A stretch of DNA of 64,000 nucleotides. Origin: Ailanthus altissimus (lineage: Eukaryota; Streptophyta; Magnoliopsida; Sapindales; Simaroubaceae). Under the pieces are notes generated by a model. The model did not search any database. It was not told the origin of the DNA and saw only the letters and a program-made list of their open reading frames with translations. Below, piece after piece: positions 32,951-45,746 of this stretch. The position numbers and the translations under genes are program-made. The stretch covers positions 4,712,001-4,776,000 of the forward strand of contig OX327704.1 of assembly GCA_946807835.1 (NCBI GenBank), read 5' to 3'. Every line of letters starts with the position of its first letter. The stretch's first letter is position 1.

Positions 32951-35769
32951 CTCCTCCTTGATATTTTTCTTATGGACCCCAAGTTTCCTTCTTAAGTTCT
33001 CGAACTGTGCTCTAGGAAGAGCTTTGGTCATAATGTCAGCCACTTATTCCTCTGAACTGTAATGCATTAGCTTTATTTTCTCTGATTTTTTAGCTTCTCT
33101 AATTGCATGAAAATTGACACTGATGTACTTAATTCTGCCATGTAGTACAGGATTCTTAGCAATGGCTATAGCAGACTTGTTATCCACCCAAAAAATTACA
33201 CTGCTATGTTGAGGTTGTCCAAAGTCTGATAAAACTTTTCTGAGCCATATAGCTTGATTAACTGTATTGGCTGCAGAGATGTATTCAGATTCTGCTAATG
33301 ATTGAGCTACCACCTTTTATTTCTTTGAATGCCATGAAAACACAACACTTTCAAATAAGAAAACATAGCCTGAAATACTTTTAGAATCTTCAATGCTACC
33401 AGCCCAGTCACTGTCACTGAATCCTTGCAATTTATTATTGTCTTCTATGGTGAATTTTAATCCAAACTCAACAGTACCTCTCACATACCTTAATACCCTT
33501 TTTACAGCTCTAAGATATTTCTTACTTGGAGTTTTCATAAATCTATAGAGTAGACTTGAAGCAAACATAAGGTCTGGTCTAGTTGCAGACAAGTATAACA
33601 GGCTGCAATGATGCTTCTATATATGGAATCATTAATTTTGTCTTCACCATCTTCTTTTGTCAACTGCTCATTTAAGACTAATGGGGTGGCAACTGGTTTA
33701 GCCTTATCTAGGTGGAATTTCTTCAAAACTTCTTCAACATACTTTCTCTGTGATAAGAATATACCATTGTTGTTTTGTTAAATTTCTATACCTAGAAAGA
33801 AGCTCATTTTGCCCAAGTCGGTCATATCAAATTCTCTTTCCATCTTGGATTTGAATTGTTTAACTGACTTAAAGTCTCCTCTTGTCACCAAAAGATCATC
33901 AACATATAGTGATACAATCAATATTATTCCAACTTCAAACTTTAACACATAAAGTGTAGCTTCATTAGCACTCTTTAAAAAACCTTGCTGCACTAAATAA
34001 CCATCTATTCTACTATACTAGGTCCTTGGTGCCTGTTTAAGACCATATAGTGCTTTATGAAGCTTGTAGACTTTTTGTTCATAGCCTGGTACTTTGAACC
34101 CTTCTGGTTGCTGAATAAAAATGTCTTCATCAAGAATGCCATTTAGAAAAACTGACTTAACATCTAGATGATAGATTATCCATCCAAATTTAGCTACAAG
34201 TGTTATAAGTAACCTGATGGTATCATGCCTTGCAACAAGAGCAAATGTGTCATTGTAATCTATCCATGGCTGATTTCAGTGCCCCTTCACTACAAGTTTG
34301 GCTTTCAGTTTGTTTATAGTACCATCTGAATTCAGCTTAGTTCTGAAGATCCATTTTACCCCTATGACATTCTTATTACTAAGTACATCAACTAATTCCT
34401 ATGTTTTATTTTTCTAAATCATTCTGATCTCCTCTTGCATGGCTTTTCTCCAATCTTCTGTACTTGCTGCTTTTTCATAATTCAATGGTTCCAAAGTGAC
34501 AAGATTACACTTAGCATATATCTCAGACAATGGTCTTGTCTCTCTCACAGGATAATCTGCATCTAATTCATTATCTGAGATTATTTCAACCTGAACTTCC
34601 TTTGCTTGGCCCTTATTGGTGACTTCAATTGTTTCATTATCCTAGTTTCAATAAGCTATTTCATCAAACTTTATATCCCTATATGCATTGATTTTTTTTG
34701 TTTTTACATTAAGCACTCTATAGCCTTTAGACACACTGTTGTAGCCTACAAGTATTCCAAGCTTAACTTTGTGGTCTAACTTGCTTCTTTTTTCAGTGGG
34801 AACATAAGTATAGCATATGCATCCAAAAATTCTGATATGCTCAACTGATGGTTTCTGTCCTATCTAGGCTTCATGTGGTATTCCTCCATTTAAGGCTTTT
34901 GTTGGCAGTAGATTCAATAGATATACTGAAGTATTGACAGCTTCAGCCTACAGATCCTTTAGAAGGTTCTTTTTAAATAACAAACACCTTGTCATTTCCA
35001 TCACACTTCTATTTTTTCTTTCACTCACTCCATTTTGTTGAGGAGTGTAAGGAATTGTCAGTTGATACTGAATGCCTTCCCTAGTGTAGAAGTTTTTGAA
35101 TTCTAATGAACTATACTCAGCATCATTGTTAATTCTGAGTACCTTAATTACTGCACCACTTTGCTTTTCTACCATATATTTAAAATTTTGAAACTCTATA
35201 AACATCTCAGATTTGTGTTTCATGAAATACACCCAATAATACCTGGTAAAATCATCTATCAAATAGCAAAAAAAAACTTACTTCCATTCAGTGAAGGAAC
35301 ACTCATTGGCCCACATACATCTGAATGGATGAGTTACAGTCTTTTATGAGCTCTCCATGTGCTGTGTGAGAATGGAAGCTTGCTTTACTTGCCATATTAA
35401 CAGGATTCACACACTTGGTCAGCATGACTTATTGCACGTAAGTTCAATATTGTCTGGTTGTTATGCATTTGCTGTAATGTATTGTAGCTAAAATGACCAA
35501 GCATTTTATGCCATAAGACTGAGTCACTTACTTAACTGTGGTAGGCATATAATTTAGTTTGCTACCAATTTATAGGGAACACCTTTTCCTTCATTCTAAC
35601 TGTCATGAATTCACTACCATAAGGGTTCAATATGATACACTTTTTATTTCTAAAGGTTAGTGTATAATGTTTTTCTAATAACTGTCCTACACTTAACAGG
35701 TTGAGACTGAATTCTGGTACAAATAGAACATCAAGAATTGTTTTAGTACCTGAAGGTGCACGGACCTAT

Positions 35770-35774
35770 ATTAT
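35770..35774. repeat. Target duplication ATTAT (left)
   Basis: ATTAT precedes the solo LTR and recurs at 37459-37463. Confidence 0.88.
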
Positions 35775-37458
35775 TGTCACGCCCCAGACCCAAAAGATCT
35801 GACACACGACATCACTTACATTCATTCAATAATACTTAAACATTCATTTTAATTTCTTTCAGAATTATAGCAATTGAATTATGATTGGGACAATTAGTAA
35901 ACCGGAGATACGCAGAGTTTTCTCAGAGATTAACACTCTACTACGTCACCAGTAGCAACTTTGTTACCGGAAGCCCAGAATATATTCATTGTAAATTCTT
36001 ACTTAAAATCAATCCATTACTATACTTGATGAAACTTAAACTAAGTCCAACCACACACAATAAAATAATACATAGGTATTTATTCACTAGGGACAAATCA
36101 AATATCTTATCCCACATGTCCCCAAATGAAACACTTAGCAACCTAACAACTTAGGGAACCCAAGGAACAGCAGAAGCCTTGCCAAATCCGCTAAGCACAC
36201 ATGTACTTTATTTACCTGAAATCACCATAAACTATAATGAGTATAAAACTCAGTAAGCATACTAGTTTTTCATATATCAAATACAAATACATATATGTAC
36301 ACAATGCATATGTATGATATGCTGTGATCAATCAAAATCATAATCTTATCAAATTACATATCATGTAAGCGCTTACACATTCTTTCAAAACACATAATAG
36401 GAATACCATCACTCAACTACTACTTAGTAGGACTTACATATCACATATCACATAATGAGCCAAATGTCACTCGTAGGTGACATACCGTATGAGAGGAATA
36501 GTACAAGTGAGGTCTTGAAATTACACATATATAATGCTCATACCCGAAGGTAAAAGCCAAACCCTCACCCTGATCATCGGTGAGTCCTCTCACATGCACC
36601 AATATGCCACCACACGAATGTGATGACTCACACTTCCTTTAGGTACCAATAGGATCCTCCCTACATACGGAACACATAACATATACCAATCCCGAAGGAA
36701 AGGCCACACATAAAGGCTCCACAAATCACATAAAATGCCTACTAAGTTAACAGTGAGTTCAAGTACCCTCAAAACACAAAATATTTCTCATGGACATATT
36801 ACACTTCAAAAGCTTTCTTTGTTAAACATATCTTATTTTGAAAGCTCACTTTCAAAAAAAACACATGTATGTCCATGCTCAATGTCAATGCTCACATTCA
36901 TAAACATATATTTACATTTCATATCAAAATATACTTTGACATAACATAAACATATTCTTAACCACATTTACAAAATCATTAATAACACTTACTATGTTTA
37001 TTGTGATTCCAGTAAAAAGTCTAGTATACTTACCTCTTAACACTTTCAGCTACAAGGCTTAAATCTCCTTAACCTCTTAAAATCCAAAATTTCAATTTCT
37101 TCTTCTTTTTCTTCTCCTTCTTCTCTTTCTCTCCCCTCTTTTCTCTCTTCTCTCTCTCTAAAAGAGGTAGCTCGACCAAAAATGAGAGAATTAGGGTTTT
37201 AAAAGTGTATTTTTATACTAAGTGGCTAATTTTTGGTATTTACGAATTTACCCCCAAAACTTTCAAAGTATTACAATTTGGTCCCTAAAATAAATCTAAA
37301 GTCTTGCAATTAAACCCAATGCTAATAGTATCACCTTAACCTATACAAACACTACTAATAACAATATATAAATCAAGTATCACCCATATACAAATAAAAT
37401 ACGTATATTTATATATATAAATACTTATTCTTACCAGTTGTAGATACTGGTTACTACA
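35775..37458 (-). mobile_element. Solo LTR A, nested in the Copia element
   Basis: On the minus strand it runs from TGTAGTAACCAG to GGGGCGTGACA, with ATTAT (plus strand) on both sides. It splits the Copia protease/pre-integrase region, which resumes in order on the far side. The GGGGCGTGACA ending is typical of plant Ty3/Gypsy chromovirus LTRs (inference). It contains a TATA box (TATAAAAATA; 37208-37217 on the plus strand), a CT-rich leader and a perfect-looking 5' splice site AG|GTAAGT at 37034/37033. The rest of the retroelement is absent, as after LTR-LTR recombination. Confidence 0.88.
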
Positions 37459-37463
37459 ATTAT
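37459..37463. repeat. Target duplication ATTAT (right)
   Basis: Direct repeat of 35770-35774. Confidence 0.88.
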
Positions 37464-38620
37464 GCCTCTGCCTTTGATAGCAACCCAAGTTTTATCTCTT
37501 ATCTTAACTCTGGAATTGTAGGTTTTGTCCAACTCTTGAAAATTTCCTTCATCTGCTATCATGTGATGTGAGCATCCACTGTCAATAAACCAAGTCTTCT
37601 TGGCCTCATCATGCTCTCTTCTTGTGGCCATAAATAAACTTTCTGTAAGGAGTTCTTGATCAGCTACTTGAGCTTGGTGTGATTGAGGTTTGTTCTTATT
37701 TTTGAAGACTTTTGCAATATGGCCTAACTGATTACAAATTCTATATTAAATTCCAGGCCTAAACCAACAAAATTTCTTTGAATGGCTCCTCTTTTTGTAG
37801 TGCGTACACGGGGGGGCATTTTGCCTTCCTACCACTGCCTTTGTTGCCTTCAGACTCATTTTTTTCTTTCCCAGGTTTATCGCCACTGGTTTTGTTTCCC
37901 TAATAATAGTTTCCTGCTGGTTTAGCCTTCTGAGTGGCTGAAAAAACCTGCTCTGAAGTCTCCTCTATTCTAATAGCTCTCATTTGCTCAACTGCCTTCA
38001 AGGAGTTTGCCAACTCAGATAAACTTAATCTGGTAAGGTCTTTGGAGTCTTCCAGAGAGAAAATTTTTGCATCAAACCTTTCTGGAATGCTCACCAAGAC
38101 TTTTTGAACTATTTTATTGTCAGTCAACTCCTCACCAAGCAATCTGAGCTGATTGACAATTTTTATGAGCTTGTCAGAGTACTTATTTATAGTTTCATTC
38201 TCCTGCATACTTGAATTTGTCTAGTTGTATCACTGCCCTGAAACTCCTATTTTAACTTGTCCCAGGCCTATTTAGCAGCATCACAAGTCATTATTCTAGT
38301 GAATATTGTGTCTAAAACTGAAGAATGGATTGGTGATAGTGCCTTAAAGTTCTTTTAGCACTTTTCATTGTGCTATTTAAGTTGAGCAATTGTTGGGTTT
38401 TGAGGCAATGGTGGGGGTTCTCTTCTTGTCTCAACTGTGTCTCATAAATCAAAGGCCTTCAAATATGCTTTCATTTTGGCTGCCCAAATGGGATAATTTT
38501 CACCAGTAAATGGGGAAGGAGCAGGTACAGTAAAGCTGCTGGAAGCCATTTCTTAATGCACAGATTTAGCAAAAAAGTGAAATAGAGTTTATACACAACC
38601 ACAACCCTTAAGATCAGTAG

Positions 38621-38633
38621 GGCTTTGATACTA
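38621..38633 (-). other. Primer-binding site of the complete Copia
   Basis: TAGTATCAAAGCC directly follows the 5' LTR on the minus strand. It is two substitutions from the initiator-Met primer site TGGTATCAGAGCC. Confidence 0.75.
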
Positions 38634-38939
38634 TAACACAATTTATAAGAAATGATAGATTGACAAGAACAAAACCTTAATGCAGTAACCTTTATGCTTT
38701 CTATGGGAAGACTTCTTGTAGAAGAGCTACTACATTTTATTCATTAACTCAATTATATACTTAAGATACAAAAATTGTAGATACAAATCAATAACAATTT
38801 GTTTAATTTTAAAACTCAAAACCTAGAAAATAGGAGATAGCATATGCTTTTAACTGAAACATTTGATTGAGTTATTAGAATTCAAAAACAATTAAAACAT
38901 AAACTTATCATCATTATAGAAAAATATCAACTTTCAATA
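38634..38939 (-). repeat. 5' LTR of the complete Copia element
   Basis: 306 bp partner of 32644-32950. The terminal CA on the plus strand has become TA at 38938-38939. It is followed by the GGAAG duplication at 38940-38944. Confidence 0.93.
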
Positions 38940-38944
38940 GGAAG

Positions 38945-40293
38945 GGCTAACATTGAGAGCCCTAATAGAAGCAAAATAAGATGCTTGAAGAGTAATGGTC
39001 AAAGGTTTATGAACATCATTAGATTCCTCACCAATAGAGGAAACTTGCGTAGGTTCAATTTCTTAAGCTACAGTTGAAACACAAAATATCAAGAACATAT
39101 AAAGAAGGAATCACATGAAGAATGGAAGTAGAAAATTAAAAACTCACTCAATACAGGAAAGAATCCTATATAAATGAATTGTTAATAAATGTTTTAATCA
39201 TCTCCTCAAACTTAAGAAAGAACAGAAGTTTATATGGAAGAAGTATATCCATTAAAAGGTTCTCTCAAAAGGCAATATTATTGAAAGTAGTAAAAGCCCT
39301 TGGATTGTGCAAGACAATATCCAGAGAAGAACGAGTTAGCAGCTCATCCTCATAAGTCAATGCGTAAGGGAATTGATGGACCCACGAAAGGCTAGCATAC
39401 TATAGAAGAAGCTCGAAACGACCATGGTTGATTTAAACAATGTAAAAAAGCCCAGGCCTCCTCTATTCCTAACTGATCATAACATGGTTTTTTTTGTCCA
39501 AATTGACCTTTTTAACTCAAACTCTTAAATCAACCTATTCTTTCAGCTTAGGAGAATAATAGTTATTAATATTTTAGCAACTAAGATTATAGCAGTTAAA
39601 AAGGTCATGATTTTTAAAAGGTATAATGAATACATCATATGGTTCATTAGAGAGATTTTGTAAGTCAAATAAAAAATATTTGAGTGGATTTGAAGTGGGG
39701 AAACCCTATAATATCTAAGAACTCGAGGTTCATTAGTAGGACAGGAAAATAAAAGTGCTCTAGATGATGTCAAAATAGGGGAATCTTCTCTAAACATATT
39801 TATCTAGGGTTACTTTTATTGTCATTAGCAAAAAATACTTTGACGTATACGTCATCAAGAACCTCATAAACAAACCTCAGTTCCTCCATGGTAAAATTAT
39901 CTAAGCCAAGAATGATTTTTGCGTTTTTTTTAAAAAAAATTATAAAACTAAAGAAAAGTGGAAATGCTAGTTCTTCTAAGGTAGGAAATGAAGGTGGGCA
40001 TTTAAACGTACGAAAACTTATCTTTAATCTAAAAATAGAAGGTGAATGGGAAAAGACATCTATGGAGTATTTATAGGATGACAAACTCTATATATATGAC
40101 TGATCTGAAAGAGCAAAATTATTATCAACATTCAAGAAGATGTGACATTCCTAAACAATACAGAGGTAGAGAAGCAAGAAAACTAAATATAGAAACCAAA
40201 CATGTGGCATACATAGATTATGAGGAAGTGAAGAAACATACCTTCGAAAATATCCAATGTACGGTTATGTGTCTTCACCTATCAAGGAACATT
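38945..40293 (+). pseudogene. Continuation of the split Gypsy-like remnant
   Basis: With the Copia removed, the plus strand reads continuously from LDSPTIEKLAKE (before 32638) into a block starting GLTLRALIEAK, so the two sides are one interrupted sequence. Farther on only short blocks remain (for example 39888-40299), none recognised. Many stops. The exact function of this part is unknown. Confidence 0.5.
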
Positions 40294-40605
40294 TGTTAGG
40301 TCCAAATCTAATTGACCCAATCAGCTTAATATCATATGCCAAATTCTGTCGTATGTCACCTAAAAGACTAGTCTGTTAAGTAATGCTGCATACTCATCCA
40401 TATATATCCAATATTCACCTAATTTCTATTCGATATGAGACATGACATTCTCCCCTACTCAATCACGTAACGCCCTCATCATGGTGTAGCCCAAACTCAA
40501 AGACCAACCTGACCTATATTGTATATCCCCCTCGGAGTTAAGGGATCCACTACCTACTTGGCAATTTTTATTAGGGTTCAAGATACAAGATTTTAGAGCC
40601 CACTT

Positions 40606-43234
40606 TGTAGTAACCATTTATTCACAACCGATAAGAATAAATATTTACATATATATAATATTCATATTTTATTTGTATGTAGATGATACTTAATTTATGT
40701 ATTGTTATTAGTATTGTTTGTATAGATTAAGGACCTACTATTAGTATTGGGTTTATTTGCAAGACTTTAGATTTATTTTATGGATTAAATTGTAATACAT
40801 TAAAAGTTTTGGGGGTAAAATGTAATTATTAAAAGTTAACCTCTTAGTATAAAAATACACATTTTAAACCCTAATTCACTCATTTTTGGTCGAGCTACCC
40901 CTTTTAGAGAGAGAAATGAGAGAAATAGAGGGGAGAGAAAGAGAAGAAAAGGAATAAGAAATTAAAATTTTAGGCTTTAAGAGGTACATCATAACTCTTT
41001 CTCAATTTATTGGTGTTAACTAAGTTAATTTTCTTAAGTTTTGATTTTTAAAAATATGTATAATTGAGGACTTAATGTGGATTTTGTAAGATATATTGAG
41101 AATTAATGATGATTATGTAGAAAACTTGATAAATCATGATGAATTACAGAATTTTTACTTGATAGTCTTTTGATCAGGGATTTTTATAAATTTTTGTGCT
41201 TCAATTCTAATTTTTGCTTTTGAGAATATGAAACTAGATATCCTGGAATTATTTGAGACTTTGAATCGATTGAAAATTTTAGAAATTAAATTTTTAGTGA
41301 ATTTACAAAAATGACCCTGTAATTCTGAAAATTTCCTGTGTTAATAGTATACTATAGTGACAAATAATTTTTGATCTGCTAAATGATCTTTACAAATTAC
41401 GAATTTTTGGAATATGATAAACTTATATGTCTAATATGATATATTAAAAATTGAGAATTTAGATCAATATGATAAAATTGTTATGATTTTCAAAAGTGTA
41501 TCAGCTCACTGTACTGTTTGATGAACATATTTTTAAAGTTATAAAATAAAATAGTTTTAAAATACTTTTGAGCAGGGATTTTAAAGTAAACTATTTATCA
41601 TGGATTGAGATATGTGTTAAGAGTAATTTTGTGATAGTTTTATAATTTTTTAGTTAGTATATGATTTTATAAAATTGGGAGACTGAATATTGTTCAGTAA
41701 ATATCTTAATCCTGTAAGGATAATAATTTGGATTTGATGGTGTTTATGAAATAGATTGTATAAGAATTATGATATAATATTCATATATAAGAAGGATATA
41801 TGAGTCAAGAAAGATATATTCTGATTTTGGAGCAATTGGATATCATTTGATATATAAAAATATTTTGTTAAGTGTAAATAGTCAGAATGATAGGTTTTGA
41901 GAAACTAAGTAATTAGACCAATTCGATGTGATAAGTGCAATATGTGTAATTTTGTAAGCTATTTAAGTGTTTTGTGTGAATGGTGAGACTTATGAAATGA
42001 TTAATCTCCATTGATAGGTTAAGAAGAATTAAGTCTTGTACTCGAAAGTGTTAAGAGATATGTATACTAGACTTTTACTGAAATCACAATAAACATAGTA
42101 ATTGTTTATGTATGATTTTGTAAATGTGCTTAGAAATATGTTTATGTTTATGTTATGCCAAAGTATATTTGATATGAAATGTGAAAGACATATGTTTATG
42201 AATATGAGCATTAACATTGAGCATGGACATGCATGTATTTATGAAAGCGAGCTTTCAAAATAAAATGTGTTTAACAAAGAAAGCTTTTGAAGTTAAAAAT
42301 GTCCATGAGATACGTTTTGTATTTTAAGGATGCTTGAACTTACTATTTACTTAGTAGGCACCTTATGTGATTTGTGGAGCCTTTATATGTGGCCTTTTCT
42401 TCTAAATTGGTATATGTTATGTGTTCCGTATGTATGGAGGATCCTATTAGTACATAAAGGAAAAGTAAGTCATCACATTCGTGTAGTGGCGTATTGGTGC
42501 ATATGAGAGGACTCACCGATGATCAGGGTGAAGGTGTGTCTCTTACCTTCGGGCATGAGCATTATATATGTGTAATTTAAACCTCACTTGTGCTATTTCT
42601 CTCATACGGTATGTCATCGACGGTTGACATTTGGTTCATTATATGATATGTGATATGAAAGTCCTACTAAGTAGTAGTTGAGTGATGGTATTCCTATTAT
42701 ATGTTTTGAAAGAATGTGTAAGCACTTATCTGACATGTGATTTGATAAGATTATGATTTTGATTTATCACGGCATATCATACATATGCATTGTGTATATA
42801 TATGTATTTGTATTTTGATATATGAAAAATTAGTATGTTTACTGAGTTTTATACTCATTATAGTTTATGGTGATTTCAAGTAAATAAGGTATTTGTGTGC
42901 TTAGCGAATTTGGCAAGGCTTCTACTGTCCTTTGAGTTCTTTAAGTTGCTAGGTTGCTAAGTGTTTCATTTGTGGACACGTAGTTTAAGATATTTGATTT
43001 GTTCATATTGAATAAATACTTATGTATTATTTTATTAAGTGTAGTTATATTTGGTTTATGTTTCACCAAGTATGGTCATGGGTTGATTTTTGTAATGAAT
43101 CTACTAACAACTTATTAAGGATTCCTATATAAAACTTAAGTTTGAAATTTTATACAATATTAATTATGAGTGCATATTATTAAATGAGTGTAAGTTATGT
43201 CGTGTGTCAAATTTTTTGGGTCTGGGGTATGACA
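40606..43234 (+). mobile_element. Solo LTR B, long form with intron-like segment
   Basis: Same family as solo LTR A, opposite strand. It runs from TGTAGTAACCATTTATT to TGGGGTATGACA, with CACTT at 40601-40605 and again at 43235-43239. It aligns with LTR A from end to end except for 1,034 bp present only here (40984-42017). A TATA box TATAAAAATA lies at 40848-40857, about 130 bp upstream of that segment. No coding region. Confidence 0.88.
40984..42017 (+). other. GT-AG segment absent from LTR A: candidate leader intron
   Basis: LTR B reads TTTAAGAG|GTACATC ... TTGATAG|GTTAAGAAG. LTR A has TTTTAAGAG|GTTAAGG at the same place, i.e. exactly the spliced join. The segment is AT- and T-rich like a plant intron. 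It is followed by 40 nt (42018-42057) that in LTR A end in a consensus 5' splice site, AG|GTAAGT. A deletion at AGGT microhomology is the alternative explanation. Confidence 0.55.
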
Positions 43235-43862
43235 CACTTGGCCCGTCTTGCCCATCCCTCTAGCGGTATAGGAGATCCACATCTCACGTAATAATTTCCA
43301 TTAAAGTGATTTTTTGGGAGCCTATATAAAAATAAAAATTTGAATCTACTCTAATATTATTTGTTATAGGCCAGACATTTATTATTAACTTAAAAAATTA
43401 ACATATTAAATAATATTATATATCTGTTATATATTTAAAATTTACTTAACTTTTATTTAATATGATACGTGATACATAATAAAAAGAACTACGTAGATAC
43501 GGCTGCAATAAATCCTTCTCATTTAAAGGATTGTAACAAACTCACATGTAACTCCAAAGCAAATGACAGATCCAACAACAGGAAATGGGACACACCCACC
43601 TAACGATCATAAAGATTTGGAAGAAAAGCTCTCATTTATCCCTTTAAATCTTTTCTTATAAATAGAGAAGTCTTCTATCATTTAGGATTTGTGAAATATC
43701 TCTTTTAAAAATTTAAATATATTTCATTTGATTTACTATTTGTATAAACTCAAACATATTTTTACAAAAATTAAATACTATTTTTTATCATTTGCACTTT
43801 TGTTTTTGAATTAATTCTTTCATTCTTATTGATTTAAGTATTAAAATGTTTTACACAGATAG

Positions 43863-44459
43863 GCGAAGAGTTTTTAATTTTTTTGGAAAGAGAAGAATGG
43901 GGCCTAAAAGTTTCTGATTGCGAAGTTTCGATCTAGGACACTTCAGTTCTTGCTCAAATTTTTTTTACCTTTGTATAATAATGAAACTCTAGATGATTTT
44001 TCCTGAAATTTAGCAGGGAATGACGGAAGTCACCGGGGAGCAAGACTTAATGCTAAATTATTGGAAAAATAATGTAAAAAGTAATTAAATTTCAGTCTAA
44101 CATGATGTGAAATAGACAAGCACTCAAAACTTTTCATATATGACTGTTAGCCTTGAAGAACCGCTGCGTAAGTTTTATCAAAAATATCATTTTCATCCTA
44201 AATTTTTTATTTGTTACTTTTTTATTTCTTAAAAAATATTTGAAAAGGATAGTTGCTCACTTTTTTCGTTTGAATTTTCTGTTTAAAAAAACTCTCTTAA
44301 GAAAATAAGTAATTTTTAAAAACTTTATATATATATATACTTAGGAATACAATAGTAACTTTTCCTAGCAAGTCATCGTTGACTAAAAGTTTGTGCTAAA
44401 TTATTGATTTTTGGGTCGTCCTTTTTGAATGACCAAGACTTGGGACTTATTTCAATATT
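43863..44459. other. AT-rich, no gene
   Basis: No coding or repeat structure was recognised apart from a short (TA)n run near 44330. Confidence 0.4.
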
Positions 44460-44524
44460 GGAATCTTATAATGGAACCATTTTCTACGTACGTTGCTTGC
44501 AGTTTATTTTGGCTGGATTTAAAT
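44460..44524 (+). repeat. Partner of fragment 27-100
   Basis: Shares AATGGAACCATTTTCTA and TTTTGGCTGGATTT with the start of the window, same strand. Confidence 0.5.
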
Positions 44525-44580
44525 TATATAGTTATAATTAATTTTTTCCTACATATTCATCTTCACAAAGATAAAGAATA

Positions 44581-45746
44581 ATGAATGAACCAGAAAAATC
44601 AGGATCTAGTAAAATAAAAGAACTAGATATCAAAATCCTTTTTTAAACCCCTAACTTTGAAGAAAATGTATTAAAAAAGTTCAAGATTAATTCAAAAATT
44701 ACAACAATAAAAGATTTACAAGAAGAGATCAAAAAAACTCAAGAAAGATGTAAAAGATCTCCAGGACATAACACAAGTCTTAAAAGCAGAAATATACAAA
44801 AACAAGAACAAAGAAATAGTAAGTAACTCAGAAGAATTTGAACCTGAATCCTTACGAACAATTCCTGAAGAAAGTTTCACAGAAAAATTAGATCAAATTC
44901 TTAGTCAAGATGTCATTATAAACTTAATTGACAAAGTACAATTTAGAAAATAGTACTGCAACATTTCGATAAGAGTGAAATATATCCTCCAAATAGAGGT
45001 AAAAAAAAAGTGCTCTTATTGATTTTGATGCCGATATGTACTATATAAAAGAAGAAATAGTTCCAATTAAATTCTTAGAAAAAACTAAAGTACTTTATGG
45101 AGCAAACAAAACTGCTTTAAATATTATAAAGTGCAAACTTCCTTTAGCTAAAGTTTTTTATTCCTACCTTTTTTATTTCAATTTTATTTTAGAACTGTTA
45201 ATAATAATAAGTAAAGAACTTAGTATTGAATGTACTATAGGTTATTGGCGATATAAGATGGATGTTAATCTTTAAGAAAATTCTTCGCACAACCAGACAA
45301 TTAAAAAGTGTCCCAATTATAATTTCAATTCTAAGGTCTTGAAAATTTGTCTATTTCAAATGTTTAATTGAATTATTTTGTTTTTGGAACTATGAGACCA
45401 ATTAGAAAATAAATCCTTAGACAAATCATTAATGCCATTAGACGTGACCAAAAAGAACGTAAAGAATAAATTGACTCATTAAAAATAGAATCTTTGATTA
45501 ATCTAATAGGTGATGTTTGTTCTAGACTTAATCGAATTTTTTGAACAGTCATTAAACTATTTAAAAATATTAAGAGTCAGCCATGAGAGAACAAAAAGCT
45601 AGTGAATCTGAAAAGGCCCGTTTGTAATAAAATTGAATATAGAAATGGCCAAAATTTTATTCAGTATTTCAATTCTGCCCCCTGATACACCTACAGTTAC
45701 TGCACATACAATTTAAACAAAAATTATTTAAAACATATGAAGATAA
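44581..45746 (+). pseudogene. Endogenous caulimovirid-like polyprotein remnant
   Basis: A very A-rich plus-strand coding relic starts with an ATG at 44581. A lysine/glutamate-rich coiled-coil-like part (44700-44950) is followed at about 45000-45275 by an aspartic-protease-like block: an I-D-x-x-A-D motif followed by I-K-E-E-I-V-P and an L-Y-G-A-N-K motif. That pattern is characteristic of endogenous plant pararetrovirus (Caulimoviridae) polyproteins. Further basic coding-like blocks lie at 45390-45600. Stops and frameshifts interrupt it repeatedly, and RT and RNase H are not visible, so it is a dead fragment. The D of the usual D-T/S-G motif context is altered (A-D in place of G-A-D). The family call comes from recall of the motif pattern, not a search. 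Confidence 0.5.

Larger units (their letters stand above)
32963..38549 (-). pseudogene. Copia polyprotein, broken by stops and a solo LTR
   Basis: Minus-strand reading begins with an ATG at 38549 (MASSSFT). Gag: 38549-37900 (includes LRLLGEELTDNKIVQKVLVS). Zinc knuckle and protease: 37890-37464 (WFIDSGCSHHM). After the solo-LTR gap, pre-integrase continues at 35769 (ILDVLFVPEFSLNLLSVGQL). Integrase: 35260-34948 (MIDDFTRYYWVYF, PQQNGVSERKNRS). RT: 34450-33600 (LDVKSVFLNG; YVDD intact at 33895-33906). RNase H: 33590-32970 (AESEYISAANTVNQAIWLRK, VDNKSAIAIAKNP, ADIMTKALPRAQFENLRRKL). The second integrase aspartate appears changed to asparagine (LRINNDAEY against the usual L-R-S-D-N-G-x-E-Y). Stops are frequent, so it makes no full polyprotein. 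Confidence 0.9.
32644..38939 (-). mobile_element. Complete Ty1/Copia retrotransposon
   Basis: A structurally complete element on the minus strand: 5' LTR 38634-38939, primer-binding site 38621-38633 (TAGTATCAAAGCC on the minus strand, near the initiator-Met type), gag, protease, integrase, RT, RNase H, polypurine tract 32951-32962 (ATCAAGGAGGAG) and 3' LTR 32644-32950. GGAAG flanks it on both sides. The two LTRs differ at about 16-17 of 307 positions (hand count), so the insertion is moderately old. A solo LTR of another family is inserted in it at 35775-37458. Confidence 0.92.
40294..43862 (+). repeat. Possible Gypsy LTR interrupted by solo LTR B
   Basis: TGTTAGGTCCAAATC at 40294 could be an LTR start. 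After the solo LTR the sequence continues with TATA-like motifs (TATATAAAAATA near 43321; TTATAAATAGAGAAG near 43657), possibly ending near TTTTACACA at about 43861. Without the insertion it would be about 0.93 kb. No second copy or target duplication was found, so the call is weak. Confidence 0.3.

Noticed and set aside
39800..40084. Overlapping plus and minus frames in the Gypsy remnant
   Set aside because: Neither matches a known domain, and both lie in decayed retroelement sequence.
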